A stretch of 64,000 bases of DNA from Pararhizobium sp. (GTDB lineage: Bacteria > Pseudomonadota > Alphaproteobacteria > Rhizobiales > Rhizobiaceae). The stretch covers positions 3,986,501 to 4,050,500 of the forward strand of contig CP051237.1 in the NCBI GenBank assembly GCA_017794825.1, given 5' to 3'. The number at the start of each line of letters is the position of its first letter. Positions within the stretch are counted from its first letter, which is position 1. The position numbers were made by a program, and so were the translations under genes. The notes under the pieces are model-generated. The model did no database searches. It was not told where the DNA came from and saw only the letters and a list, made by a program, of their open reading frames with translations. Below are positions 8,680-16,939 of the stretch, in pieces.

Positions 8680-10152
8680 ATGACGGGAAAACTTGTAATC
8701 TTGACCGCTACTGCAACCTTGCTGGCAAGTGGGGGTCTGGCTTGTGCCGAAAGCCCCTTTGAAGGCCCATCCACGACGCTTAACACGCGAATTGGCGATC
8801 TGTCTTTCGAAAGCGGCTATCCGACAGACGAAACCGTGAAGAAGCTCTACGACGAGATGGATTTTCAGCGGGCGTCACAGGCTTACCTGTGGGGGATTCC
8901 GGCCGTTGGTCTGAATGAATTTCGTCGAGCCCACTATGATGTGTTTGGCGGAAAAAGCGGCGAGATGCTGTCTTATCTGGATTTCACGGAAAAGCTGGGG
9001 ATTCTCACTCCAAACTTCACGACACCGTACATTATCGGCTTTATCGACCTGGAGGAAACCGGTCCACTGGTGGTCGATATACCTGCGGGACTCATGGCGG
9101 GCATGGTGCTGGACCACTGGCAACGGGTGCTTGCCGATCTCGGCGTGGTGGGACCAGACAAGGGGAACGGCGGAAAATATCTCATTCTGCCGCCTGGCCA
9201 CGGACCTGTGCAGACAGATGATTACTACGTCGTTCAATCGCCAAGCCGCGATGTCTTCTTCGGCGTGCGCCTCCTTGGCGACGACAAGGAAAAGGCGATT
9301 ACCGAACTGCTGCCAAAGATCAAGACATACACCTGGTCCATGGAGGGAACCGGCGAAGCGATGCCGGTTCGTGCAGCCGGGGACAAGGAGTGGAGCCAGA
9401 TGCCGCCGCGCGGCATGGCCTACTGGGACAGTCTAAATGAATTCATCCAGCGCAATCGGGTTGAACCACGTGACCGGATGATGATGGCGCAACTGAGATT
9501 CCTCGGCATCGAGAAAGGCCAGCCCTTCGACCCGGATGAGCGCCAGAAAGGCCTGCTGGGAGAAGCCGTTCTGGTTGGCGAGGCGATGGCCAAGGCCAAC
9601 ACCACGGACAAGCGCGTCGAGCCGCCTTTCTGGGAAGGCACACACTGGAAACATGCGCTTGTTGTCAGTACGGATCAGCGGGATCTGACCTATTTCCAGT
9701 TGGACGAACGGGCCGCCTGGTTTTACGAGGCGGTCGTTGTTTCCAAGGGTATGCTGACCGAGACTCCTGGTGTCGGGCAACGCTACATCGCTTCCTACAA
9801 GGACTCCGACGGCAACTGGCTTTCGGGCGAGAACACCTACAAGCTGCACGTTCCCCCCGATCCACCCGCAACGCAGTTCTGGTCAACGACGGTCTATGAC
9901 GAATCCACCCGCCAGATGCCCGTCACAGAGCAGGGGCGCCCGGATATATCGTCGCGCAAGGAAGATATCGTCAAGAACGAGGACGGATCCATCGACGTCT
10001 ATTTCGGTCCCGAAGCGCCCGCAGGCCACGAAGCAAACTGGGTGCAGACGAACCCCGGCAAGGGCTGGTTTACCTACTTTCGCTTCTACGGTCCAACGGA
10101 AGCATTCTTCGACAAGTCCTGGGCGTTGCCAGATATCGAGAAAGTGAACTGA
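8680..10152 (+). CDS. Secreted DUF1254/DUF1214 domain protein
   Basis: A 490-residue protein with an N-terminal signal peptide (hydrophobic stretch at residues 5-22, likely cleaved near LACAES). It then has a DUF1254 domain (about 60-190; features such as YLWGIPAVGLNEFR and TPNFTTPYIIGFIDL) and a C-terminal DUF1214 domain (about 370-490; WSTTVYDE, YFGP, FRFYGP). The family is widespread in Proteobacteria, predicted periplasmic, and has no settled function. A GAGGAGG ribosome site precedes the ATG. It lies 131 bases after the AraC regulator and is followed by the broken end of a second copy. Confidence 0.85.
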   Translation: MTGKLVILTATATLLASGGLACAESPFEGPSTTLNTRIGDLSFESGYPTDETVKKLYDEMDFQRASQAYLWGIPAVGLNEFRRAHYDVFGGKSGEMLSYLDFTEKLGILTPNFTTPYIIGFIDLEETGPLVVDIPAGLMAGMVLDHWQRVLADLGVVGPDKGNGGKYLILPPGHGPVQTDDYYVVQSPSRDVFFGVRLLGDDKEKAITELLPKIKTYTWSMEGTGEAMPVRAAGDKEWSQMPPRGMAYWDSLNEFIQRNRVEPRDRMMMAQLRFLGIEKGQPFDPDERQKGLLGEAVLVGEAMAKANTTDKRVEPPFWEGTHWKHALVVSTDQRDLTYFQLDERAAWFYEAVVVSKGMLTETPGVGQRYIASYKDSDGNWLSGENTYKLHVPPDPPATQFWSTTVYDESTRQMPVTEQGRPDISSRKEDIVKNEDGSIDVYFGPEAPAGHEANWVQTNPGKGWFTYFRFYGPTEAFFDKSWALPDIEKVN

Positions 10153-10241
10153 CACAGTCTGGCCTGGGAGACTGGCGGCCTGTCGGTTGACCAATACGGC
10201 ATATGCGTAGTCGGATTGTGTCATGGTCATTGCCGAGTTGT

Positions 10242-10331
10242 GGTTACTTTGCCATCCTCAAGCTTTACGGGCCGGAACAGGCGGCGATCGACTACAGCTG
10301 GATACCCGGCGATTTCGAGAAGACGGATTAA
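10242..10331 (+). pseudogene. 3' remnant of a second DUF1214-type gene
   Basis: Reading from 10242, the frame gives GYFAILKLYGPEQAAIDYSW, then IPGDFEKTD and a TAA stop at 10329-10331. This aligns with the C-terminus of the intact upstream gene (TYFRFYGPTEAFFDKSW, then ALPDIEKVN): YF, YGP, D, SW, P, D and EK are shared at matching spacing. No start or upstream domain is present, so this is the tail of a paralogue that was otherwise deleted. It explains part of the 334-base gap before the next gene. Confidence 0.65.
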
Positions 10332-10340
10332 ACACCGCGC

Positions 10341-10364
10341 CGCCGGCGGCCCAGGCCGCCGGCG
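10341..10364. terminator. GC-rich hairpin after the DUF1214 remnant
   Basis: An 11-base perfect dyad (CGCCGGCGGCC and its complement, separated by CA) directly follows the pseudogene stop codon. There is no T-tract, so it is either a weak terminator or an mRNA-stabilising hairpin. It separates the DUF1254 transcript from the promoter of the next operon. Confidence 0.4.
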
Positions 10365-10405
10365 TATTGCTGCAGCGACGGGCGCGAGCGGTCATACTGC
10401 ACAAA

Positions 10406-10473
10406 TTTTAGCCTGACTAAAAACCACTTGACAGAAATCCAAGTCGCCTTCATGATTTTTAGTGATACTAAAA
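10406..10473 (+). promoter_or_regulatory. Promoter flanked by twin palindromic operators
   Basis: Two 17-base sites share arms and length: TTTTAGCCTGACTAAAA (10406-10422) and TTTTAGTGATACTAAAA (10457-10473). Their centres are 51 bases apart, close to five helical turns. Between them lie a consensus -35 TTGACA (10428-10433), a 17-base spacer and CATGAT (10451-10456) as -10. The second site covers the likely transcription start. The adjoining XRE-cupin regulator probably binds both sites cooperatively and controls itself together with the whole transport/hydantoinase operon. Confidence 0.7.
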
Positions 10474-10486
10474 CCGGAGACGAAAT

Positions 10487-11167
10487 TTGGTCCGATCCGC
10501 TGCAGCCGCCGCTCGTGAAAACGCGCATGACACGCTCGCCCACCGGTTGCGCGAACGCCGCCGGGAGCTGGGACTGACGCTGAAAACGGTCGCTGACTCA
10601 TCCGGATTGTCGGTCGGTTTCATTTCCCAGATCGAAAGAGGCATCGCCACGCCGTCCCTGAGTTCGCTGGTCGCGGTCTCGCGGATACTCAAGGTCAATG
10701 TCGGCGACTTTCTGACCCAGCCGAGAGGCGATGTGGTGACCAGACAGGCCGAGCGGCCTGTCTATGCGATCAGCGAAAACTCGCTGACCTATGAGCGCAT
10801 TTCCGCGTCCTTTCCGGGCAACATACTGCGCAGCGTCATCATCCACGAACCGCCCGGTCATCGCGGCGAACCGATCTCCCATGAGGGAGAGGAGATGATG
10901 TACGTGCTGGAAGGCACGATAACCGTCGAGCTCGACGGCGAACGCACGGTTCTGAAAGCCGGCGACTCTCTCCATTTCCCGTCGACCAGAGTGCATTCCA
11001 CATGGAATCACGGCGATGCGCCGGCGACGGTCCTGTGGGCGGGAACGATGGATGTCTTTTGCGAGGAACCCACCGTCCCGCTGCATAACGCCAATAACCC
11101 AGAAGGCCCGAAAAGGCCCAGGAAAAAGACTGAAACCCAATCCACCAACAGGGGAACTGCAAAATGA
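10487..11167 (+). CDS. XRE-family regulator with cupin sensor domain
   Basis: A 226-residue transcription regulator. It has an N-terminal XRE helix-turn-helix (about residues 15-75; LGLTLKTVADSSGLSVGFIS) and a C-terminal cupin domain (about 110-185; HEGEEMMYVLEGTITVELDG and HFPSTRVHSTWNH). The layout is that of PuuR-like metabolite-sensing regulators. The start is a TTG at 10487 with GGAGA six bases upstream. Its stop overlaps the start of the substrate-binding protein gene (ATGA), so it is the first gene of the operon it probably controls. The cupin would bind the transported compound or a product of it. Confidence 0.88.
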   Translation: MVRSAAAAARENAHDTLAHRLRERRRELGLTLKTVADSSGLSVGFISQIERGIATPSLSSLVAVSRILKVNVGDFLTQPRGDVVTRQAERPVYAISENSLTYERISASFPGNILRSVIIHEPPGHRGEPISHEGEEMMYVLEGTITVELDGERTVLKAGDSLHFPSTRVHSTWNHGDAPATVLWAGTMDVFCEEPTVPLHNANNPEGPKRPRKKTETQSTNRGTAK

Positions 11168-12768
11168 ATACACTTGCACGGTCACTCACCGCCGCGCTTC
11201 TCGGCGCGAGCACGCTCACTCTGGCGGCGGCGGCTCCCGCCCTCGCCGAAACCGTTCTGCGCCTCGACGAGGTCGCGGTCGGCGAACTCGATCCCGGAAA
11301 GGCGTCGGACTACGCGGATTCGATCCTCATGTTCAACGTCTACGACACGCTGGTCATCCCGGCGCAGGGCGCGCCCGGACACGTTCCGCATCTGGCCGAA
11401 AGCTGGTCGGCTGACGGCAACACCTTCACCTTCAAGCTGCGCAACGACGTGAAGTTTCAAAGCGGCAATCCAATGACCGCGGAAGACGTCGTCTTCTCGC
11501 TCGAACGCATGCAGGCGCTCGGCCAGGGATTGTCGTATCTTTTCAATGTCGTCGAGAGCGCGGAAGCGGTTGACGAAAACACCGTCGCCTTCACGCTGAA
11601 GGAGCCCTACGCGCCCTTCATCGCGTCGATGGTGCGCCTGCCGATCGTCGACAAGAAGCTCGTGATGGAAAATCTCGGCGACGGCGACGGCGAAATGAAG
11701 GACTGGGGCCAGGCCTTTCTTTCGGGCAACAGCGCCGGATCCGGCGCCTATACGGTCTCCTCGCACAATCCGCAGCAGGAAACCGTCATGGAAAAGAACG
11801 CCGACTATTTCCTCGACATTCCGGACGCAGCGCCCGATACGGTGCGTCTTCGCTACGGGCTGGAGCCGGCGACGGTTCGCACCCTGATCAGCCAGGGAGA
11901 GCACGACATCTCGTCGCAATGGCTGCCGCCGGAAGTGCTGAAGGCCCTTGCCGATGGCGGCGCGCAACTGCTGACGGAATCTGGAACCGGCGGCTTCTAC
12001 ATCAAGATGAATACGACGAAGCCGCCGCTCGACGATCCGGAATGTCGCATGGCGCTTGTCAACGCCTTCGACTACGCCTCGTCGATCAAGATGATCGCGG
12101 TCACGCCCGACGTTTCGCAGGGCAGCCCGGCGACCGGCGCCATCCCCGTCGGCATGCTTGGCTCCAACCCGCCGGAGGACGCTCTGACCTCCGACATGGA
12201 TGCGGCGAAGAAGCATATGGAAGCTTGCGCCACGGCGCCGGAAGACTTCAATCTCGAAGTGTCCTGGATCGCCGAAGTGCCGCTGGAAGAACGTTTCGCC
12301 CTGCTGATGCAGGCGAACTTCGCCCAGCTCGGCGTCAAGTCGGAAATAAAGAAGATGCCGTGGGCGCTGTTTGCGGAGCAGGTGTCGAAGCCTGAAAACA
12401 CGCCGCACATATCGCAGCTTTTCGTCAACGCCGTCACCGGCGATCCGGACACGCTGCTCTACGGCATGTATTTCTCCGATGCGGCCGGCACCTGGCAGTC
12501 GCCGGAATATCTGGACGACGCCGAGGTCGACGAACTGCTGACACAGGGACGCACGATCACCGACGAGGCGGGCCGCGCGGAAGCCTATAAAAAGCTCAAT
12601 GAGCGGCTGATGGAAGTCGCGCCGACGATCTACGGCTACGACCGCCAGTCGGTGTTCGCCGCCAGCGAGCGGGTGAAGGTTCCGGCGTTGTCCGATCCGT
12701 CCAAGGCATTTGGTCTCGACGGCATGGGCTTCACCTTCCGCCTGATGGAGATGCAGGAAGGAAGCTGA
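11164..12768 (+). CDS. ABC importer substrate-binding protein, dipeptide/oligopeptide type
   Basis: A 534-residue periplasmic SBP_bac_5 family (DppA/OppA-like) protein. The signal peptide occupies residues 1 to about 28 (hydrophobic LTAALLGASTLTLAAAAPALA). Family features include LRNDVKFQSGNPMTAEDVVFS and a C-terminal segment KLNERLMEVAPTIYGYD. It delivers substrate to the permease pair encoded next. Members bind peptides, opines, nickel chelates or modified amino acids. Given the downstream hydantoinase genes, a cyclic or N-modified amino acid is plausible, but this is inference. Confidence 0.88.
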   Translation: MNTLARSLTAALLGASTLTLAAAAPALAETVLRLDEVAVGELDPGKASDYADSILMFNVYDTLVIPAQGAPGHVPHLAESWSADGNTFTFKLRNDVKFQSGNPMTAEDVVFSLERMQALGQGLSYLFNVVESAEAVDENTVAFTLKEPYAPFIASMVRLPIVDKKLVMENLGDGDGEMKDWGQAFLSGNSAGSGAYTVSSHNPQQETVMEKNADYFLDIPDAAPDTVRLRYGLEPATVRTLISQGEHDISSQWLPPEVLKALADGGAQLLTESGTGGFYIKMNTTKPPLDDPECRMALVNAFDYASSIKMIAVTPDVSQGSPATGAIPVGMLGSNPPEDALTSDMDAAKKHMEACATAPEDFNLEVSWIAEVPLEERFALLMQANFAQLGVKSEIKKMPWALFAEQVSKPENTPHISQLFVNAVTGDPDTLLYGMYFSDAAGTWQSPEYLDDAEVDELLTQGRTITDEAGRAEAYKKLNERLMEVAPTIYGYDRQSVFAASERVKVPALSDPSKAFGLDGMGFTFRLMEMQEGS

Positions 12769-12781
12769 TCCGGCTTCGATT

Positions 12782-12803
12782 CGGCCGGCCTGCGGGCCGG
12801 CCG
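12782..12803 (+). other. Intra-operon hairpin after the binding-protein gene
   Basis: A nine-base perfect stem, CGGCCGGCC with GGCCGGCCG, encloses the loop TGCG 14 bases after the stop codon and before the permease gene. There is no T-run. Such hairpins often protect the upstream message from 3' exonucleases, so that binding protein is made in excess over permease. That role is inferred from its position. Confidence 0.5.
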
Positions 12804-12868
12804 ACGTCCGGATAAACCGCGGCCGATAAATCCCGCCCGCGTCCCCTCCTGCTGACAGAAGAAGTTCC

Positions 12869-13900
12869 ATGTCACCCGTCGTCCGGCTCCTTGCGAAGCG
12901 GCTTTCGATATCGGTCATCGTGCTGATCGGCGTTTCCATGCTGATCTTCACGATCGCCCGGGTCATTCCGGGTGATCCCGCGCGCATTGCACTCGGGCCG
13001 AATGCGACCGCCGAGCAGGTGGAGCAACTCAGACAGAGGCTGCATCTGGAGGACCCGATCTGGGTCCAGTACGGCTATTTCGTACGCAACCTGGCGCATG
13101 GCGATCTGGGCGTGTCGCTCTATACGAACCGGCCGGTGCTGACCGATATCGCCCAATTTCTGCCGGCCACGCTCGAACTGGTCATTGTCGCTGGCATCTT
13201 CATGGTGTGTCTCGGCATGCCGCTCGGCATTCTTTCGGCCCGCTATCGCGGCCGCATGGCCGACAATCTCATACGCGTCGTCTCCCTGCTCGGGGTCTCT
13301 GCGCCCAGTTTCGTCTGGGCGGTGATCCTGATGCTGCTCTTCGCGTTCTTCCTGCCGCTGTTTCCGATCGCAGGCCAGATTTCCGACACGATTCCGCCGC
13401 CGCATCGAGTCACCGGCTTCCTGCTCGTGGACTCGCTGATCGACGGCAATTTCAAAGCCTTCTTCAGCGCGCTGCACCACATCATTTTGCCGGCCTTTGC
13501 GCTCGCGCTCTCCGGCATCGGCCAGGCGGCGCGGCTGACCCGCGCCAACATGGTCGAGACCTATGACAAACCTTACATCGAAATGGCGGAATCCTATGGC
13601 TTCGCGCCGCGCCGTATCGCGAACAAGTTCGCATTCCGGCCGTCGCTGATCCCGTCGCTGACGATCATCGGTCTCGATTTCGCGGCGATGCTAGGCAACG
13701 CCTTCCTGGTCGAGGCGGTGTTCGCATGGCCGGGGCTTTCGCGCTACGGCGTGCAGGTGATTCTGCGCAAGGATCTCAACGCCATCGTCGGCACGGTGCT
13801 CGTCATCTCGGCGATGTTCCTGATCGTCAACATCATCGTCGATCTGCTGATCGCCTACATCAATCCACGCATCAGGCTCGCCAATGGAGGCCGCACATGA
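12869..13900 (+). CDS. ABC importer permease, DppB type
   Basis: A 343-residue inner-membrane permease of the dipeptide/oligopeptide/nickel class, with about six membrane segments and a typical first loop (FTIARVIPGDPARIALGPNATAEQVEQLR follows the first segment). The cytoplasmic EAA-like loop lies around YIEMAESYGFAPRRIANKFAFRP. It forms the channel with the next permease. It follows the binding-protein gene after 100 bases containing a hairpin, and its end overlaps the next start by four bases. Confidence 0.9.
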   Translation: MSPVVRLLAKRLSISVIVLIGVSMLIFTIARVIPGDPARIALGPNATAEQVEQLRQRLHLEDPIWVQYGYFVRNLAHGDLGVSLYTNRPVLTDIAQFLPATLELVIVAGIFMVCLGMPLGILSARYRGRMADNLIRVVSLLGVSAPSFVWAVILMLLFAFFLPLFPIAGQISDTIPPPHRVTGFLLVDSLIDGNFKAFFSALHHIILPAFALALSGIGQAARLTRANMVETYDKPYIEMAESYGFAPRRIANKFAFRPSLIPSLTIIGLDFAAMLGNAFLVEAVFAWPGLSRYGVQVILRKDLNAIVGTVLVISAMFLIVNIIVDLLIAYINPRIRLANGGRT

Positions 13901-14730
13901 AGCGCACCTTCGTGATCCTGGCGTCCAATCCGATGTCGCTGTTCGGGCTGATCCTGGTCGGCGTTGTCGTCTTCTCGGCGGTCTTCGCCGATTTCATTGC
14001 GCCTTTTCCCGAGCATCGCGGCGCCGTGGTGGATTTCACCAACTTCAACCAGCCGCCGCATTGGCCGAACATCTTCGGCACCGATCTCGTCGGGCGCGAC
14101 CTGTTCTCGCGCATTCTCTACGCCTATCGCATCTCGCTGATGCTCGGCGTCGTGGTTCTTGCGATCGCCGTGCCGATCGGCGTGACCGTCGGGCTCGCCG
14201 CCGGCTATCTCGGCGGCTGGGTCGATTTCATCCTCATGCGACTGACGGACGTGTTCCTGTCCATTCCGCCGCTGGTGCTCGCCATGGCGATCATGGGCCT
14301 GCTGGAGCCGACTTTGACAAATGGCATGCTGGCGGTGACGGCGATGTGGTGGCCCTGGTACGCGCGGCTCGTCTACAACGTCACGCGGTCGGAAGCGCAG
14401 GAAGGCTATGTGCTTGCCGCGCAGATCATTGGCGCGTCGCGGCTCCACATCATGTTTATGGAGATCCTGCCGAACTGCGTGCCCTCGATCGTCACCAAGA
14501 TGACGCTGGATCTGGGTTTCGTCATCCTGATCGCCTCGTCGCTGTCATTCCTTGGCCTTGGCGTTCAGGCGCCGACGCCTGATCTGGGCTCGATGGTCGC
14601 CGAAGGCGGCAACTACCTGCCGGACAGCTGGTGGCTGACGGTGTTTCCGTCTCTGGCGATCCTGATCGCGGTGTTCGGCTTCAATCTCGTCGGCGACGCG
14701 CTTCGCCAGGTGCTGGGGAGCGATCAATGA
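13897..14730 (+). CDS. ABC importer permease, DppC type
   Basis: A 277-residue partner permease of the dipeptide class. The chosen ATG overlaps the previous stop (ATGA) and has TGGAGG seven bases upstream. Family markers include FGTDLVGRDLFSRILYAYR after the first loop and the EAA loop around EGYVLAAQIIGASRLHIMFMEI. Five to six hydrophobic segments are visible. It forms a heterodimeric channel with the DppB-type protein and ends overlapping the first ATPase gene. Confidence 0.9.
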   Translation: MKRTFVILASNPMSLFGLILVGVVVFSAVFADFIAPFPEHRGAVVDFTNFNQPPHWPNIFGTDLVGRDLFSRILYAYRISLMLGVVVLAIAVPIGVTVGLAAGYLGGWVDFILMRLTDVFLSIPPLVLAMAIMGLLEPTLTNGMLAVTAMWWPWYARLVYNVTRSEAQEGYVLAAQIIGASRLHIMFMEILPNCVPSIVTKMTLDLGFVILIASSLSFLGLGVQAPTPDLGSMVAEGGNYLPDSWWLTVFPSLAILIAVFGFNLVGDALRQVLGSDQ

Positions 14731-15605
14731 AGGCGCTTCTCGACATTCGCGACCTGACGCTTTCCTTCCGCGGTTTAGAGGGCGAGAACCGGGTGCTGCA
14801 CGGCATATCGCTGAATGTCGCCAAGGGCGAGAAGGTGGCTCTGGTCGGCGAAAGCGGCTCGGGCAAGTCGGTGACGGCCCGCATCATCCTGGGGCTTCTG
14901 CAGGAACAGCGCTCGACCCGCGTTTCCGGCGCTGTCGAGTTCGACGGACAGGATCTCGAGGCGATGCCCGCGAAAGCGCGCCACAGGCTGCGCGGAACCG
15001 ACATTTCGATGATCTTCCAGGATCCGACCTCGTCGCTCAACCCGGTCTATCCGATCGATGTCCAGTTTCACGAGGTGCTGAAGCGCCGCGACCCGAAGAT
15101 CACGCGGGCCGCCGCGCGCGAGCGGGCATCGGAGGCGCTGCGTGACGTCTCGATCGAGGATGCGAAACGGGTGCTCGATTCCTATTCGTTCCAGCTATCC
15201 GGCGGCATGAACCAGCGGGTGATGATCGCCATGGCGCTCGCCAACGAGCCGAAGCTGCTGATCGCCGACGAGCCGGGAACGGCGCTGGACGTCACGGTGC
15301 AGGCGCAGACCCTGCACCTGATGCGCGATCTCGTGGAACGCAAACACACGTCGGTTCTGTTCATTTCCCACAATCTGGGCGTGGTGCGCGAATTCGCCGA
15401 CCGGGTCTACGTGATCTACAAGGGCAAAATCGTCGAGGAAGGGCCGACCCACGCGCTCTTCTCCGATCCCGGCCATCCCTATACGCGCGCGCTGATGGCG
15501 GCCGTTCCGAAGATCACCGGCGGCGGCATTCCGGAAATCCCCGACAGGTCGGACAGTTTCTCCGAGCCGATCGTCGTGCACCCGGCGACGGAGGCGTCGT
15601 CATGA
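14727..15605 (+). CDS. ABC importer ATPase, DppD type
   Basis: A 292-residue nucleotide-binding subunit. Walker A is GESGSGKS, the signature is LSGGMNQR (methionine rather than the more usual glutamine after GG), Walker B is LLIADEPGTALD and the switch histidine is in FISHNLG. The C-terminus has the peptide-transporter extension around PYTRALMAAVP. The start overlaps the previous stop in ATGA. It pairs with the following ATPase to power import. Confidence 0.9.
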   Translation: MKALLDIRDLTLSFRGLEGENRVLHGISLNVAKGEKVALVGESGSGKSVTARIILGLLQEQRSTRVSGAVEFDGQDLEAMPAKARHRLRGTDISMIFQDPTSSLNPVYPIDVQFHEVLKRRDPKITRAAARERASEALRDVSIEDAKRVLDSYSFQLSGGMNQRVMIAMALANEPKLLIADEPGTALDVTVQAQTLHLMRDLVERKHTSVLFISHNLGVVREFADRVYVIYKGKIVEEGPTHALFSDPGHPYTRALMAAVPKITGGGIPEIPDRSDSFSEPIVVHPATEASS

Positions 15606-16429
15606 GCGCCGTCGATCAAACCACGCCTGTTCTCGACGTGCGAAACGTCTCGAAGACGTTCATAAGTGGCGAACACCGGGTCAAGGCGCTGGATTCCGTT
15701 TCGCTGAAGGTGATGCGCGGCCAGTGCCTGGCCGTGGTCGGCGAAAGCGGTTCCGGAAAGAGCACGCTCGCCAATCTGCTGCTAGGCATTCACCAGCCGA
15801 CGACCGGCGATCTCTATCTCGATGGAAACCTGCTGCCGGGTCACCGAACGCTGCCTCTCAGACGGATGATCCAGCTTGTGCAGCAGAACCCGCTCTCATC
15901 CCTCAATCCGAGGCGGACGGTCGGCGCCTCGCTGAGGCTGGCGCTCGACGTCCACGACATCGGCGACCGCCAGGGACGCAGGGAGAGGGTCGGCGCGCTT
16001 CTGGAGGAGGTCGGCCTGCCGGCCGATTTCGCCGCGCGCTATCCGGCGGCGCTTTCCGGCGGCCAGCGCCAGCGCGTGGCCGTCGCCAGGGCGCTCGCCT
16101 GCGAGCCGGAGATCGTTGTGCTGGACGAACCGACGTCGGCGCTCGACGTGCTGGTGCAGGCGCGCGTTCTGCGCATGCTCGACGAACTGCGCCACCGGCG
16201 CAATCTGACCTATGTGTTCATCACCCATGATCTGGGTGTGGTCCGCAACATCGCGGACCGTGTCGCCGTCTTCGAAAAGGGGCAACTCGTCGAGGAATCC
16301 GACACGGAAACGATCTTCATAAATCCCGACAACCCCTACACGCGACGCCTGATCTCGGCCATTCCGATCGTTTCGGACGAGGAAGAGACCCTGCGCCGCT
16401 CCCTGATGGAGGAAACGAATGACGGTTGA
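15602..16429 (+). CDS. ABC importer ATPase, DppF type
   Basis: The second nucleotide-binding subunit, 275 residues. Walker A is GESGSGKST, the signature LSGGQRQR, Walker B IVVLDEPTSALD and the switch FITHDLG. The C-terminus shows the PYTRRLISAIP motif of this class. It starts in an ATGA overlap with the DppD-type gene and its end overlaps the GAF-protein gene by 11 bases, so it is part of one continuous transcript. Confidence 0.9.
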   Translation: MSAVDQTTPVLDVRNVSKTFISGEHRVKALDSVSLKVMRGQCLAVVGESGSGKSTLANLLLGIHQPTTGDLYLDGNLLPGHRTLPLRRMIQLVQQNPLSSLNPRRTVGASLRLALDVHDIGDRQGRRERVGALLEEVGLPADFAARYPAALSGGQRQRVAVARALACEPEIVVLDEPTSALDVLVQARVLRMLDELRHRRNLTYVFITHDLGVVRNIADRVAVFEKGQLVEESDTETIFINPDNPYTRRLISAIPIVSDEEETLRRSLMEETNDG

Positions 16430-16928
16430 AGGACTGTTCGACACGTTCTACCGATTGACCGCGAATTCCGGTGACGAAACCGGCGCCTTCGCAGCTCTGG
16501 AAACGCTCGCCGACACGATCGTCGGCGCCAAGCTGTTTACCCTGATGACATTCGATCGCAAGTCGGGCCAGGCGCGGCGGCTCTACAGCAACATGCCGGA
16601 TGCCTACCCGATATCCGGCAAGAAGGACATGGACAGCAGCGACTGGAGCCGCCAGGTCCTGGATGGCCGTCAGAGCTTCGTCGCAAACGATATCGAGGGC
16701 ATCGCCGAGGTCTTCCCCGATCATGAATTGATCCGGTCGCTCGGCTGCGAATCCGTCGTCAATATTCCCGTGGAGGTCTGCGGCGAGGTTCTCGGCACGA
16801 TCAACTGCCTTCACGAGAAGGGCTACTACAACGCAGAGAGGGTGGAGGCGGCCGAGGCGCTGAAACTGCCGGGCTCGATCTGCTTCCTCCTGCAACGTTC
16901 AATCGAAAACAATGGAGTTCAGCAATGA
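16419..16928 (+). CDS. Stand-alone GAF-domain protein
   Basis: A 169-residue cytoplasmic protein that is almost entirely one GAF domain (hydrophobic core patterns AKLFTLMTFD, RSLGCESVVNIPVEV and GTINCLHEKGYYNAERVEA). It has no output domain. It lies inside the transport/hydantoinase operon, overlapping the ATPase gene by 11 bases and touching hyuA. It could sense or bind the imported ligand or act as an accessory protein to the hydrolase. The cysteine arrangement does not obviously match the GAF-type free methionine sulfoxide reductase. Function unknown. Confidence 0.75.
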   Translation: MTVEGLFDTFYRLTANSGDETGAFAALETLADTIVGAKLFTLMTFDRKSGQARRLYSNMPDAYPISGKKDMDSSDWSRQVLDGRQSFVANDIEGIAEVFPDHELIRSLGCESVVNIPVEVCGEVLGTINCLHEKGYYNAERVEAAEALKLPGSICFLLQRSIENNGVQQ

Positions 16929-16939
16929 GGGGCTCAACC

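Noticed and set aside
11182..12987. A 601-codon minus-strand frame opposite the binding-protein gene
   Set aside because: It is antisense to a well-supported SBP gene with signal peptide, and its composition is low-complexity Arg-rich.
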